From: Hippopus hippopus
Lineage: Eukaryota; Mollusca; Bivalvia; Cardiida; Cardiidae
Assembly (NCBI GenBank): GCA_946811185.2
Contig: OX328105.1
Span: 41,218,845-41,282,844 of the forward strand
Direction: 5' to 3'
DNA: 64,000 nucleotides
Part shown: positions 1-12,100 of the stretch, piece after piece
Numbering within the stretch: the first letter of the stretch is position 1
Layout: every line of letters starts with the position of its first letter
Notes under the pieces: model-generated
Told to the model about the DNA's origin: nothing
Database searches by the model: none
The model's input: only the letters and a program-made list of their open reading frames with translations
Made by a program: the position numbers and the translations under genes

Positions 1-120
1 GATCTGATTTAGACTTTGTTTCATGATTGTTATGGAGCCCACTTTAGCATCAGCCATCTCTAGATGGGAAGTCAGCTTCTCTTGCAGGACACTGGTCTGC
101 TCCTGAAGTTTTTCTTTTTC
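1..120 (-). CDS. TAX1BP1: TAX1BP1-like exon 9 (partial, runs off the left edge)
   Basis: Acceptor TTCCCACAG at 129-121 on the minus strand, then 40 open codons (EKEKLQEQTSVLQEKL...) to base 1. The reading frame is still open at the edge. Confidence 0.82.
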
Positions 121-3100
121 CTGTGGGAAAAAAACAAGATAAGGGTCAGAGTTTATAGTTTGTAAATTGAGCTCTACCTTTATATTTAACCCTTTACCAA
201 ATGACAAATTTTTAGGCTTGTCCAAATTGAAAGCATGAGCAGTTGACAATTAGATGTACATGTAGCTCAAATGATGGGATTTCTGTATGAAAGGGAAGGA
301 AACATTGTGGAAAAGGGAAAAAATGCTGGTGACTAGCATTTTCTCCTTTTCCCACAATGATTTCAAAAGCCATCCTCACCAGGATTGTTAAAACTCAGAA
401 CCATGTGGTAAAGGGTTAAAGACTAGCCATCTGGTTGGCTAAAATATAATGCCTAAACCAATTAGACAGATTTCTTAGGTAATTGCTTTAGGTCAGTATC
501 TTGTACATAGTCCTGGAAAATGGTTCATCAGGGCTTTCAACTAGCAAAAAAGACCAATCAGCCAAATATCGAATCCCTCGTTTCTAATAAAATCTGTAAA
601 AGAAACATTATTTTTGAGCTTTGCTCTGGAAAAAGGGGGTTTAATGCAGCTCTGTGATGCATATACCAAACATGTCATCACGTAATTATGGATCCATAAA
701 AATTCTTTTGTCATACAACCAACCGAAGAATCAGGTAAACTGGTCAGTTGACATGCATAAAAATTGACTGACAGCAAGAAGCTTTGGCCAAGGTCAGCCT
801 GCACACACTGACATGGGTTGATACTTTTTGCAAATTCATTAAACCCCCTTTTCACAGGGCATGGCTAATTTGTATAATTACATATCGATTCCAAGCACTT
901 TATGAACATTCAAAAACACATAAAAAATAAAACAAATACAAGACATTTACCTGCATTGTTGCGAGAAGGTCTTTCCTTAGTTGTTCCATCTCAGATTCCT
1001 GGATCTTGTTTTTCTGGGTAAAATCTTCCTCAAGATCACACAGCTTCTGTTTTAAACCGTTTGATTCTGTTGTTGAATGCTGCAAATTTTATTTCACCCA
1101 TTACTTTCTGGAGACAGCTTGTCATTTCTTCATAGAGACAAATTTTCATTTTGCAGCCGGTTACTTTTGAGAGTAATGTTGTTAACCCTTTACCACACAA
1201 TCCCAAGCTATAACAACCTTGAGGGAGAAGCCTTTTGAAAACACTGTGGGAAAAGGAGAAAATGCCGGTAACCAGCATTTTCTCCTTTTCCCACAATGTT
1301 TTCTACTCTATCAAAGACAAATTCCATGGTCTGAGCCACATTTAAATTATCGACTGCCAATGCTTTCACTGCAAATGCTTTTCGGACAAGTCTACATTTT
1401 AGTTGTGTGGTGAAGAGTTAAAGGACAATTTACTTGCAATGAGCAGTTTCTCCTTTTACAGTAATGTTTTCATGCCTATCTGAGTATTTAACCTAGATTC
1501 CAAATGATTATCCTGAAGTCTCTGCAATCATATTTTAGGGAGTTATGCCTTAAAAAGCAGGTAGTATCATCTAAATATTACAAAATATTCAGCTGAGTCT
1601 TTAATTCATTTACATTACAGATCAACTCCCTTCTTTTACTTTGACATAAACTCTTAGAGACACTTAAGAGGATTAGAAAAGAAGAAGGTTTGACTCTTAA
1701 CCAAACGGTAACATGTTTTAATGACCCTGAAAAATAAACCTTTCAAAAAACATTGTGGAAAAAGGAGAAAGTGCTGGAATCCAGCATTTTCTTCTTTATC
1801 ACAATGTTTTCTACCCTATCAAATACGAATTTAATCATATATGTCAAATCTAATTTGCTGTCTACAAATGCTTTCAATTTGGATCAGTCTAAATATTTGT
1901 TGTGTGGTAAAGGGTTAAACTTTCTGTCAAGAAATTTTACAATATAATTCAGACTGAACGTTCAAATTCTAACCCTTTACCAAACAATCCAGGGTTTTAA
2001 CGACTATTAATGCCTTTTTTGTCATTTGGTAAAGGATTAAGGCTTCACTGAATTGAAAGAGAAACAAGACAGTTGTAGAAAAATTCAAACAAGCCCCAAT
2101 TCTCCTCTAAAATACACTGAAAATGACTTGACTACTCGCAAGAGAACAAGACCTAAAGTGACTACCTCCACTTGACGACTCAGTTCCTGTTGTGTTTCAG
2201 CGTAAGTAGCAATCTCCTTCTGCAGTATACCCTTGCTCTCTTCTGCTGCTTGAAGCTTATCTTCTGCATTTCGAAGTTTCTCAACAAGGCCCTCTATCTT
2301 GTCCTGCAATCACAGTTTTGATATTGTTGTAAAGGGAGCAAGGGTGCCAAGGTTTAGCTGCAGTTGCTTTTAGTGCTTATGCCCCTGGTTGAATGGTTTC
2401 CCTTTCAATAGTTAACAAATTGTCAGAGTTAGAAGTAAATATCTTCATTGAAGAGAGATATTACAAAATGTCAAAGTTTTAGCATAGGGGTCCGTAATTT
2501 GACTCCTATCACCCATAGACTAAAACAAGGGATTTAACTGTATGCAGCCCGTTACTCGCCCCCTGTTACAAAAAAACAACGTATCTTTTCTACCCCATCA
2601 GTTATTCTCCTAATTTTTTCTACAGCCAAGAGCTAAAACATTTTTCTACCAGAAAAACACAACTGTTTGTCAGTGGCTAATGCAGTCTGGCTGATACATT
2701 CGCTCGAACTTGTAAACTCGCTCAAAAATCTGCGCCGTTGACACGGGTTCGTACATTCCATACTGACATTCGCGCATATAAACCAATGAAATTTCTCGTT
2801 CCAAACAGTGTCACCGTAATGTCACGTGACAAAAAGGTGTGAGCAGCTGTATGAAATTTCATTGGTTGAATGCACGACTGTTAGTACATATCAACTGATG
2901 AAATTTCTCGTTCCAAACAATGTCACATGACAGAAGATGGCTGCAGTTGTTCGAAATAAGAACGTGGATCACAAATTCAACGGATTCTGAGGCGTTTCCT
3001 CATTATTGAAGATAAAGACTATAGGTCAGTAGTATTTTTAAACATGTTTAAAGGGTGGGTGCCGCTAATGCTGCGTTTCATTGGATCTAAAGTGCATTTT

Positions 3101-6100
3101 ATATCTTGAAAACGGATGTACGAACCCGTGTCAATGGCGCAGATTTTTGAGCGAGTTTACAAGTTCGAGCGAATGTATCAGCCAAACTGCATTAGCCACT
3201 GACAAACAGTTGTGTTTTTCTGGTAGAAAAATGTTTTAGCTCTCAGCTGTAGAAAAAAATAGGAGAATAACTGATGGGGTAGAAAAGATACGTTGTTTTT
3301 TGTAACCGGGGGCGAGTAACAGGCTGCATACAGTTAAATCCCTTGTTTATAATATATAGTCTATGGGTGCCAGGAATCAAACTACGGACCCCTATGAGTT
3401 TTAGCACAACAACGCAGAAAAGGAAGACAATGCAGATGACAACAGGGCTATGACACTACCTCAACATTTTTTTTCAAAAATAACTCAGCTTTTTGAAAAA
3501 AATAACAGAAAGCAATGTAACCATATTTACAATTGATCATTGGAGTCAAAGTAATCATACTGCACAAAAAGTGAAATCTGATCTTGATAGATAGTGTTCA
3601 ACATTAAGTGATATACTCTAACCTGATCTCTTGCAACTGTCAACTCTCAATTATTTTGTGAGACATTCTCATCAAATATCATCTGAATACATGTATGTCA
3701 TATCTGTGTCTATCTTAAAAACTGATATTATTTCATTTTGATTGTCACTCTATGTAGTCAAAAGACAGACCTTATTTTGTACATTAAGGGCCAGTTCTTT
3801 ATCAGCATTTTGTCTTGTAGCTTCTAGTTCCTCATTCAAGGAATCCACTTTATGCCTGAGTTGATCCACGATACTTGTCTGCTCCACTAACTGTATGGTT
3901 AAATCTTCAATCTGCTCACAGTATTTACTGGCTGATGTCTCACTTGTTTTAGAATGTTTCTGAAATATCATAAAGTCTTGACTATTTAAACACTCAAAAA
4001 TTCAAACATACCTAGCAACCCATCACTTAACAGGCAGGCCTATCACCCGAAAATCTTGCCAAAAGGACATAAATTTAGATGAAAGAAACACAATTATTAA
4101 TTCTTTATCAGACAACAAAGAATTAAACATGTTCAAATTCAAAGTATCAGATGACAATCATATATGACTACAATGAAGGCATTTGTTTCTGAAAGGGTAG
4201 AAAATATAGAAGGAACAGCTGGTTTTCTGCGTTTTATCCTTTTTTCATGATGTTTTCTCAGCTGATCAGAAGGCTATTTTAGGAATTTATGACAAGTGCT
4301 GGTTTTAAACTGTTCAGTATACAAATAAAATTTCAGACTGGGCCAAATTAAAAGCATTAGCAGAACAACAAATTAAATGTGACTAAGTTAATGGGGTTTG
4401 TCTCTGAAAGGGTAGAAAACAATGTGGGAAATGGAGAAAATTCCACACAAAGCTCTCCAAAGTTTCTATCTCATGGTTATTAAAACTTTGGATTGTGTGG
4501 TAAGAGGTTAATCATGAAATCAAATGAATAAGTTTAATGTTACACGAATTGCACCACAAAAAGCACAGGCTCTTACTCTCCAACAAATCTTAAAGATACA
4601 TTCTTACAGATAGAGAGAATAAACGCTGTTAAACCTTGACAGTGTGTAGAATGGCTAAGATGTGTAAACACAGATAAATTACCAATATGTATGGAGTCAG
4701 GGATAAAAAACTCAAGGGATTTGTCCTCATTTAAAACCAGAAAAGACAACAGCTATTGCTTTGAAGGTCTCAAAACATGAAACGCATTTTCTATCTGTCA
4801 TAATCTGTGCAGCCTTGTAGCTGTTAGGGGCAAGATACAAGAATGGTAAACAGTGTTCTGTTGAGGCCGCCTATTTTTGATTTTCTCGCTAAAAAAATCA
4901 AAATGTCGCAGAAAAAATCGGTACAGGGCGATTCCTGTCGCATATCAAAAATCGTCGAATCAGCCGCGTAACTATTACAATTTAGTGTTTTCCATGGGCG
5001 CCAAAGGTGTGTATATGCAAAATGAAATTTGATTGGACGCAGACCAAAAACATCAACCAAGTATTGATCGTGTACTTGACTGTCATGACGAAGTATCTTC
5101 TGCAATCTCAGCCAGAAAATGGTTTCGTCGCCACGGCGAAAAAGTCGGGTACCATCCTAAGCTTCCATGGTCATCCAAAGCATACCAACAATCAGAGCTC
5201 AAAGTCCGATATTGGTCTGATGCCCATTACCCCTCCCACTCAATCAACATCGTCGGAAGATAGTAAAAAATACCTGCACGACAGTTCTTAGTATTTAAAA
5301 GAACATTCTTCATTGGAATATGATCGGGACCGCAACCTTATGGGTTGTAAAATGTGTTTAAAAAAACCTCAAAAAGTATGCATTTACTGAAACAAAAATG
5401 TAACTTCAGAACTACTTACTTATATGCACAACATGCAGAGAACATCTATCATAGATCAGCCGTCATGGCTGAGTCTTTTCAGGGTGATTTTAAGAAAACT
5501 ATACGGTAGGGAAAGTCTCAATGCGAAATAATTAGCTGTGTTAGTTGCATTTAGATCAGCATTTTGGCTGGTGAAAGAGAACACAGCAATTTACAAGTCT
5601 GGGGAACTAATTTCATTTTTTTATTTTTAAACCATTTTAATGCATACTAGATTCTGTCCCCAAATTTTTTAGAATGTCTCAAACTTTTTTGGATGAATGA
5701 GACATTTGTCTCTACTTTTTAAAATCCTTGGCAGAACACTGGGTAAATGATTTATATAATAAGGATGAAATGGGTCGATCTACCTTTAATATTGTATTGA
5801 TTCTAATCCTAAAACAAGAGCCCTGCAGTGCCAGTGTTCAGCTGCAGTTGCTTTTGGTGAAAATTTTTCAGTCGAAAAAGGGGCATAACTGTGTCAGAAA
5901 TATTTTGATGATTATCTGCCCTATTTCATGGGTTCTGCTTTTGATATTTAACTTCTAGTCCAAGTTTGAACTTAATATCTTCGGTACTGACAAAGATATT
6001 ATCAAATGTGACAGTTTTTGCATGACTCCAAACACTACACGGCAGATGACACCAGAACCGAGATAATACCTAGACATCTTCGTTGGCCACGCTGACTAGC

Positions 6101-9100
6101 CATCTGATTGGCTGAGACATTATATCTCAGCCAATCAGATGGCTTGTTATGGAACTTTCAACTAGGATTGAATTTATTGCATTCGTTAACTCTTTACCAA
6201 ACATCAAATTTTAGACCAAACCAAATTAATGGCATTTGCAGACAACAAAACAAATGTGGCTGAAATATTAGGGTTTGTCTCTGATAGAATAGTAAAAACA
6301 CGGTAGGAAATGGAGAAAATACTGGTAACTGGTATCTTATCCTATTCCCAAAGGTGTTTTTGCCTCAGAGTCCTTAAAACATGGGTCCTTAATGCCAATA
6401 AATAACTGGCTCTTTCTGGGTTAATACAGCCCCTGTTCCTACCTTAAGCTGTTCCACTTGGTCCACTAACACTGCGTTTTTGACAGACAGATCTTCTGTC
6501 TCTGCAACAAGTTTTCTTTTTTCTGATTTTAGGTCATCTACTTGCTGGTTCAACTCATCAATCTTTGCAGTTAGAATTGACTTTTGCTGTAAAAGTTCAA
6601 GATCTTTTATGAGACTTAACATCATTAACCAGTTAATATCTAACGGGGATAATTAAGAAATAATCTTCTTTCTATCGTGGTTTATCGTTCAATAAACCAC
6701 AGTTGTGAGTTATGAGGCACAATAAATAATCCACGAGGGCGATAGCCCGGGTGGTTTATTCATTGTGCCTCATAACTCACAACGTGGTTTATTGAACGAT
6801 AAACCATGATAGAAAGAAGATTATTTCGATTCTAACATGACCAATTCTTTATGAAAGGAAAACAAGTTCATCCTTAGAGTAAAAACGCGGATGAAGACTA
6901 TGTTCTATTGAATAACTCACTAACTTACTTTATACAGAATGACGTCACTCTGCATGGAATGTCGCAGATTTAACCATGCTTTCCTTGCACTGTGTTTATA
7001 GAGCCGAATTTGAGTGTCATGTTAGAATTGTTATTTTCACCATCAAGTTAGATTTAACTTTAAGTATTACTTCTTTTATATGAGCCATGCTTTGTGAAAA
7101 GAGGGCTCAATGCAGCTGCAAAAAGTATCGACCCAGGTCAGATCAAAACTTTTTGCCATTTGTATATTTCTGCATGTCCAAAGACAAGTCTACCTTTAGA
7201 TCCAGTCAATTATTTGATAAAATGGATTTATGAATCCATAATTATGTGATGACTGGCTTGGAATAATGTATCACAGAGATACATTAAGCCCCATTTTGCC
7301 AGAGCATGGTTTATGTATTTGTGGTACCTGTAATTATTTAAAGTCCCTAGACAAAACTTACTTGTACCAAGCTCTATGCTGTTTTGATCAATATGAATCA
7401 TGCTCAGGGAGGAGAAGGTTTAAGACATCTCTGTGATGCATTATACCAAGCAAGTCATCACATAATAATGGATCTCTAAAATCCATTTAGTCTGAATCAC
7501 TAGGTAGGCTGGTCTTAGGACATGCAGAAAATTTACAAATCGCATAACGTTTCCACTCATGTCAGGCTGTGTGGACTGCCCAGGCTGACACGAGTCGATA
7601 CTTTTTACAGATACATGCATGTTAATTCTTTACCAAACAATCCCTGGTTTTTACGACCCAGAGGAAGAAGCCTTCTGAAAACATTGTGGGAAAAGGAGAA
7701 AATGCTGGTAACCAGCATTTTCTCCTTTTCCCACAATGTTTTCTACTCTTCTAAAGTCAAGTTTCAACTTTTGAATCACGTTTGTCTTCTGCAAATGCTT
7801 TCAATTTGGACAAGTCTAAAATTTTGTCGTTTGGTAGAGTTTAACTCCCTTTTCACAAAGCCTGGCTCATATACATCTTATTCAACAGTATATAGCAAAG
7901 ATCAAACAGAAGATTTGGGGTAGCCTGATCACGATCTTTACCATCTACAAAACCAACATCTACTCCCCCTCACCATGCTAAAAATTCATGAAATGATGAT
8001 GAAACTTGATTGTATTCTAGTATCATTTTATCTATAGGAAAATTGTCCACCTAAATCTTTACCAAACACAATAATTGTAGAATCGTCCAAATTGGACGTA
8101 ATTGCATATGAGAAATAGAATGAGGAAAAATGTAGAAAAAATTGTGGAAAAGTGAGAAAATTTTGAGTACTAGTATCTCCTTTTCCAACAATGTTTTCAA
8201 AAGTCTTTTGGCCATTGATATTTTTTAACACTTTAGTGAAAAGTAAGTGTTTTTACAGATGAACAGTTCTGTGAGATAGTGAGTTAACTCTTTACCAAAC
8301 CTTTTGAATACATTGTGGGAATAGGAGAAAATGCTGGTTCTCCTATCAATCACTTGAGCCACACTTGATTTGTTGTCTGCAAAAGACTTGGTCCAAAAGT
8401 GTGCCGTTTGTGAAGGGATTTATTAATTCCTTACCTTTTTCAGGTGCTTCAGCTTGTTTTCCAATTCATCTCTCACAACAATCAAGTCCTTGGCTTCTTT
8501 CTTAAGTTGACCCACATTGACTTCACTGCTAGTAAGCTGACTTTCAAGGTGAGTTATCTCTTTCTCTTTTGTCAATAACTTTTTCTTTACTTCCTGGTAT
8601 TTCAGAATGATATCATCCCTCTCCCTTTGTAAAGCTTCTTGTGCCTTGAGAGAAAACAAAATGGGCCAACTGATTTTTTCTTTTATGTTTTACTCTTTAC
8701 CAAGTGACAAAATTTTGGAAACTGAAAGCTTTTGCAGAAGAAAAATTAAATGTGGTTCAAATGATGAAATTCATCCCTCACAGAACAGAACACACTGTAG
8801 GAAAAGGGGAAAATGCTGGTTACCAGCATTTTCTCCTTTCCCCGAAATGTTTTTAAAGCCTTCTTTTTTAGGATCGTTAAAACACAGGATTGTTTGGGAA
8901 GGGGTTACTGCCTTTTCGACATCATTTCAGATCTATTGGGGCTGCCAGAGCACCCCTTTCCATGATTTTGAGTTTCTTTTACGAGCACTTTGAACAATAT
9001 ACCTTCCAAGCCACTTTATGCTTCATGAAATAAACATCAGACACAATGTTCACCAGTGAGAGAGGAGTGAATCAATCCACAAATAAAATCTAGCTGAACT

Positions 9101-12100
9101 AGAAGAAGTTGAATCCATAATCTCTGAATGTTACCAATTGTTACAAATCTAGCTTGGCTAGAAAACAAATGGGTAAGGGATAATATGGCTTGCAACGCGC
9201 GAAAAGGGGCATTCGGACATTTGCGTAAAGTGTCGTCTCGAATCAGCCTGCGCAGTTCGCGCAGGCTAATCCGAGACGGCACTTTACGACTACATTAGAT
9301 TTTGTGCTACAGTAGACTTCCACAAAGCAGAAAATTACATAAAACCGGAAAGTATCGTTTCAGATTAGCCTGCGCGGACTGCGCAGGCTGATCCGAGACG
9401 ACATTTTTCGCAAATGTCCGAATGCCCCTTTTCGCGTGTTGCAGGCCATATTGAAGACTATCACTTTTACTAAATTAAGCCTAGATTGGATTTCTTATCT
9501 GAGCTGATTCAATTAATTTTTTACCACATGACAACATTTAAGACTGGCCAAAAGTGGAAGCATTTGCAGACGACAAATACCTTGTGGCAGCAATGTCATC
9601 TGTATCAGAAAGGTTAAAAAGCATCGTGGGCAAAAGGAGAAAATGCTGGTTACCAGCATTTTCTCACTTTCCCACTATGTTTTCAAAACCCTTCTATCTC
9701 AAGGTCTTTAAACTCAGAACTGTATTGGAAAGGGTTAATTTGGCTCAAGAAACTATTAATTTTGTTATCAGCAGTGTGTATGAAATCAATTCACATAAAA
9801 CTTAGTAAACTTTCATCATTTGGCTGCCAGCAAAATTTTACACTTGTCCAAATCAAATGAAAACATTTGCAGAAGACAAAATAAATACTGCTTAAAAGAT
9901 GAGGTTTGTAAAATTTTATAAACCTGCCAAATAGTTTTGGTAATAAAGATAATCTCAGCCATGCTCTGTGAAAAGAGGCTTTTGTGCATCAGCAAAAGTC
10001 ATCGACCCAGGTCAGCCTGCAGAGTCCACACAGCCTGACCTGGAATAAAAACTTTAGCTATTGGTCAATTTTCTACATGTCAAAGGACTGGTCTACCTTA
10101 TGATTCAGTTGGTTGTTGGATAAAATGGATTCTATGGATCCATGATTACAGGATATCAGGAAAATTCATTAAACCCCTTTTTGCCACAGCAATGATCTAG
10201 AAAAGTAGAGGAAAGCATAGCTGATTATGTAGAAATCATTTTGGGAAAAGCAGCAATAATTAACACTGTAAAGCCTTACAGAACTGAATTTAAAAATGAT
10301 AAAAATAAGCTTTCAAGATTTTTTTCCCAAGATGATACAACATTATCAAACACTGTAAAGAAAATCATGACTGCAACTCATACCTCTTTGAGTTTAGTTT
10401 TTTGTGCCTCTGCCTGCTGGAGATTTTCTTGTAAATACACAGATTTGGTCCGTATAACCATGATGTCTGCTTCCTCATCTTCAACCTCTACATACTCCTC
10501 AGATCCTGGTCGTCGAAATTGGAATGGTGTGCTGGCCCCACGTATTTGTCCAGAGCTCGAAACATAACAAAACTGGTAGAACTCCCCGTCATCATTAGGC
10601 ATACGGTTTGCTGTGATGAATAGAAATTAAGAGATAATATTTATCCAAATTCCCCAGTGAATTTATTTCTTGACAACAAAACCACACTATTTCAGTGACT
10701 TTGAAGGCATTTATTTGGTATTTTATACCATTAATACAAAAGTAAACATTGTAAAATCTGGGCTTGTACAGAACAAGAATTCTTAACCCTTTACCACACA
10801 ATCCCAAGTTTTAACGACCTTGGGGAAGAAGGCTTTGGAAAGCATTGTGGAAAAAGGAGAAAATGCTTGTAACCTGCATTTTCTCCTTTACCCACAATGT
10901 TTTCTACCATTTCTAAGTTGGTTGGTTGGTTGTATTGGGGTTTAACGCCACTTTTACAGCTAAGGTCATATCATGGCGGTCGGTGACGCACATGTGTTTC
11001 CTGGCTTTCTCACACCAGTACTAACACAACTTTCTTTCCAAAGCCACCGACTACTTTTCTCACATGCTTCAGCACAGGTGAGAGGCGAAAATACGCCGGC
11101 AAGAAAGTTCGCCTCAACCGGGTATCAAACTCACAACCACCAGGTCATGAGTCTGACACGCTCACCACTGAGCCACCCGGGCGGGGCACCATTTCTAAGA
11201 ACGAAATCACCTTTGTAGCTACGATGAATTTGCCATCTGCAAATGCTTTCAATTTGGATAGGTCTAAAACTTTTTTGTTTGCAACAAAGTTACGGTAATT
11301 GCATTTAACCTTTAACCCTTTACCAGGAGACAAAAATCGAGACTTGCCCAAACTGAAAGCATTTGCATCTGACAATTTTAGTGTGGTTCAAATAATGGAA
11401 TTTGTTTTTGATACGGTTTGTTTGTATGCTTTTTATCACTGTTTTCAACATTTTTTTCAGTAATATCACTGTCACCAGTGCATCCATGTTTTCCTGGTGT
11501 TTCTTTTTGTACTGCATTCTTCCCAAGCCACTGGCTGCTTTCTCACATAAATATCGTGGAAACAATGAGCAGCTGTGAGAGAGAAATGAATCCTATCACA
11601 GTAACTATCAACGATCCTTGAGAAAGAAATTTGCCAACCTGGGAAAATCGAACCAGAGAGCCCCTATTCTCATGTCCAGTATGTTTGCAACTGCACCACT
11701 GGTCTTGCCTTCTTAGAGTGGGTAGAAAACATTATGGGAAAAGGAGAAAATGCTGATTACCAGCATTTTCTCCTTTTCCTATAATCTTTTCAAAAGGCTT
11801 CTTCCTCAGAGTCGTTTAACTTCTGGATTGTGTGATAAATGGTTAAGACAAATAAAATTTGTGTCACAGTAAACTTTTAATAATGTGGGTTTGATGATTC
11901 TGTTGATTGGTAAAGAATTTACCTTTTGTCACACAAAATTTTACCCCTTTCCAACTTGAAAGCAGTAGCAGATGACATAAAAAATATGGCTCATGTGGTA
12001 GGATTTGTGTCTAAAAAGGTAGAAAACACTGTGGGAAAGGGAGAAAATGCTGGTAACCAGCATTTTCTCCTTTTGCCACAAAGTTTTCAAAACGCCTCTT

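Noticed and set aside
5007..5291. Overlapping 94- and 76-codon plus-strand frames in intron 5 of the TAX1BP1-like gene
   Set aside because: Two overlapping frames of similar length in a CG-richer patch; neither matches a known protein, so I describe the patch but do not call a gene.
10930..11190. A functional tRNA gene at the CCCGGGTGGCTCAGTGGTG head
   Set aside because: A and B boxes are present, but the head is fused to a SINE body with a CCAA tail and TSD, and I see no cloverleaf with a matched acceptor stem.
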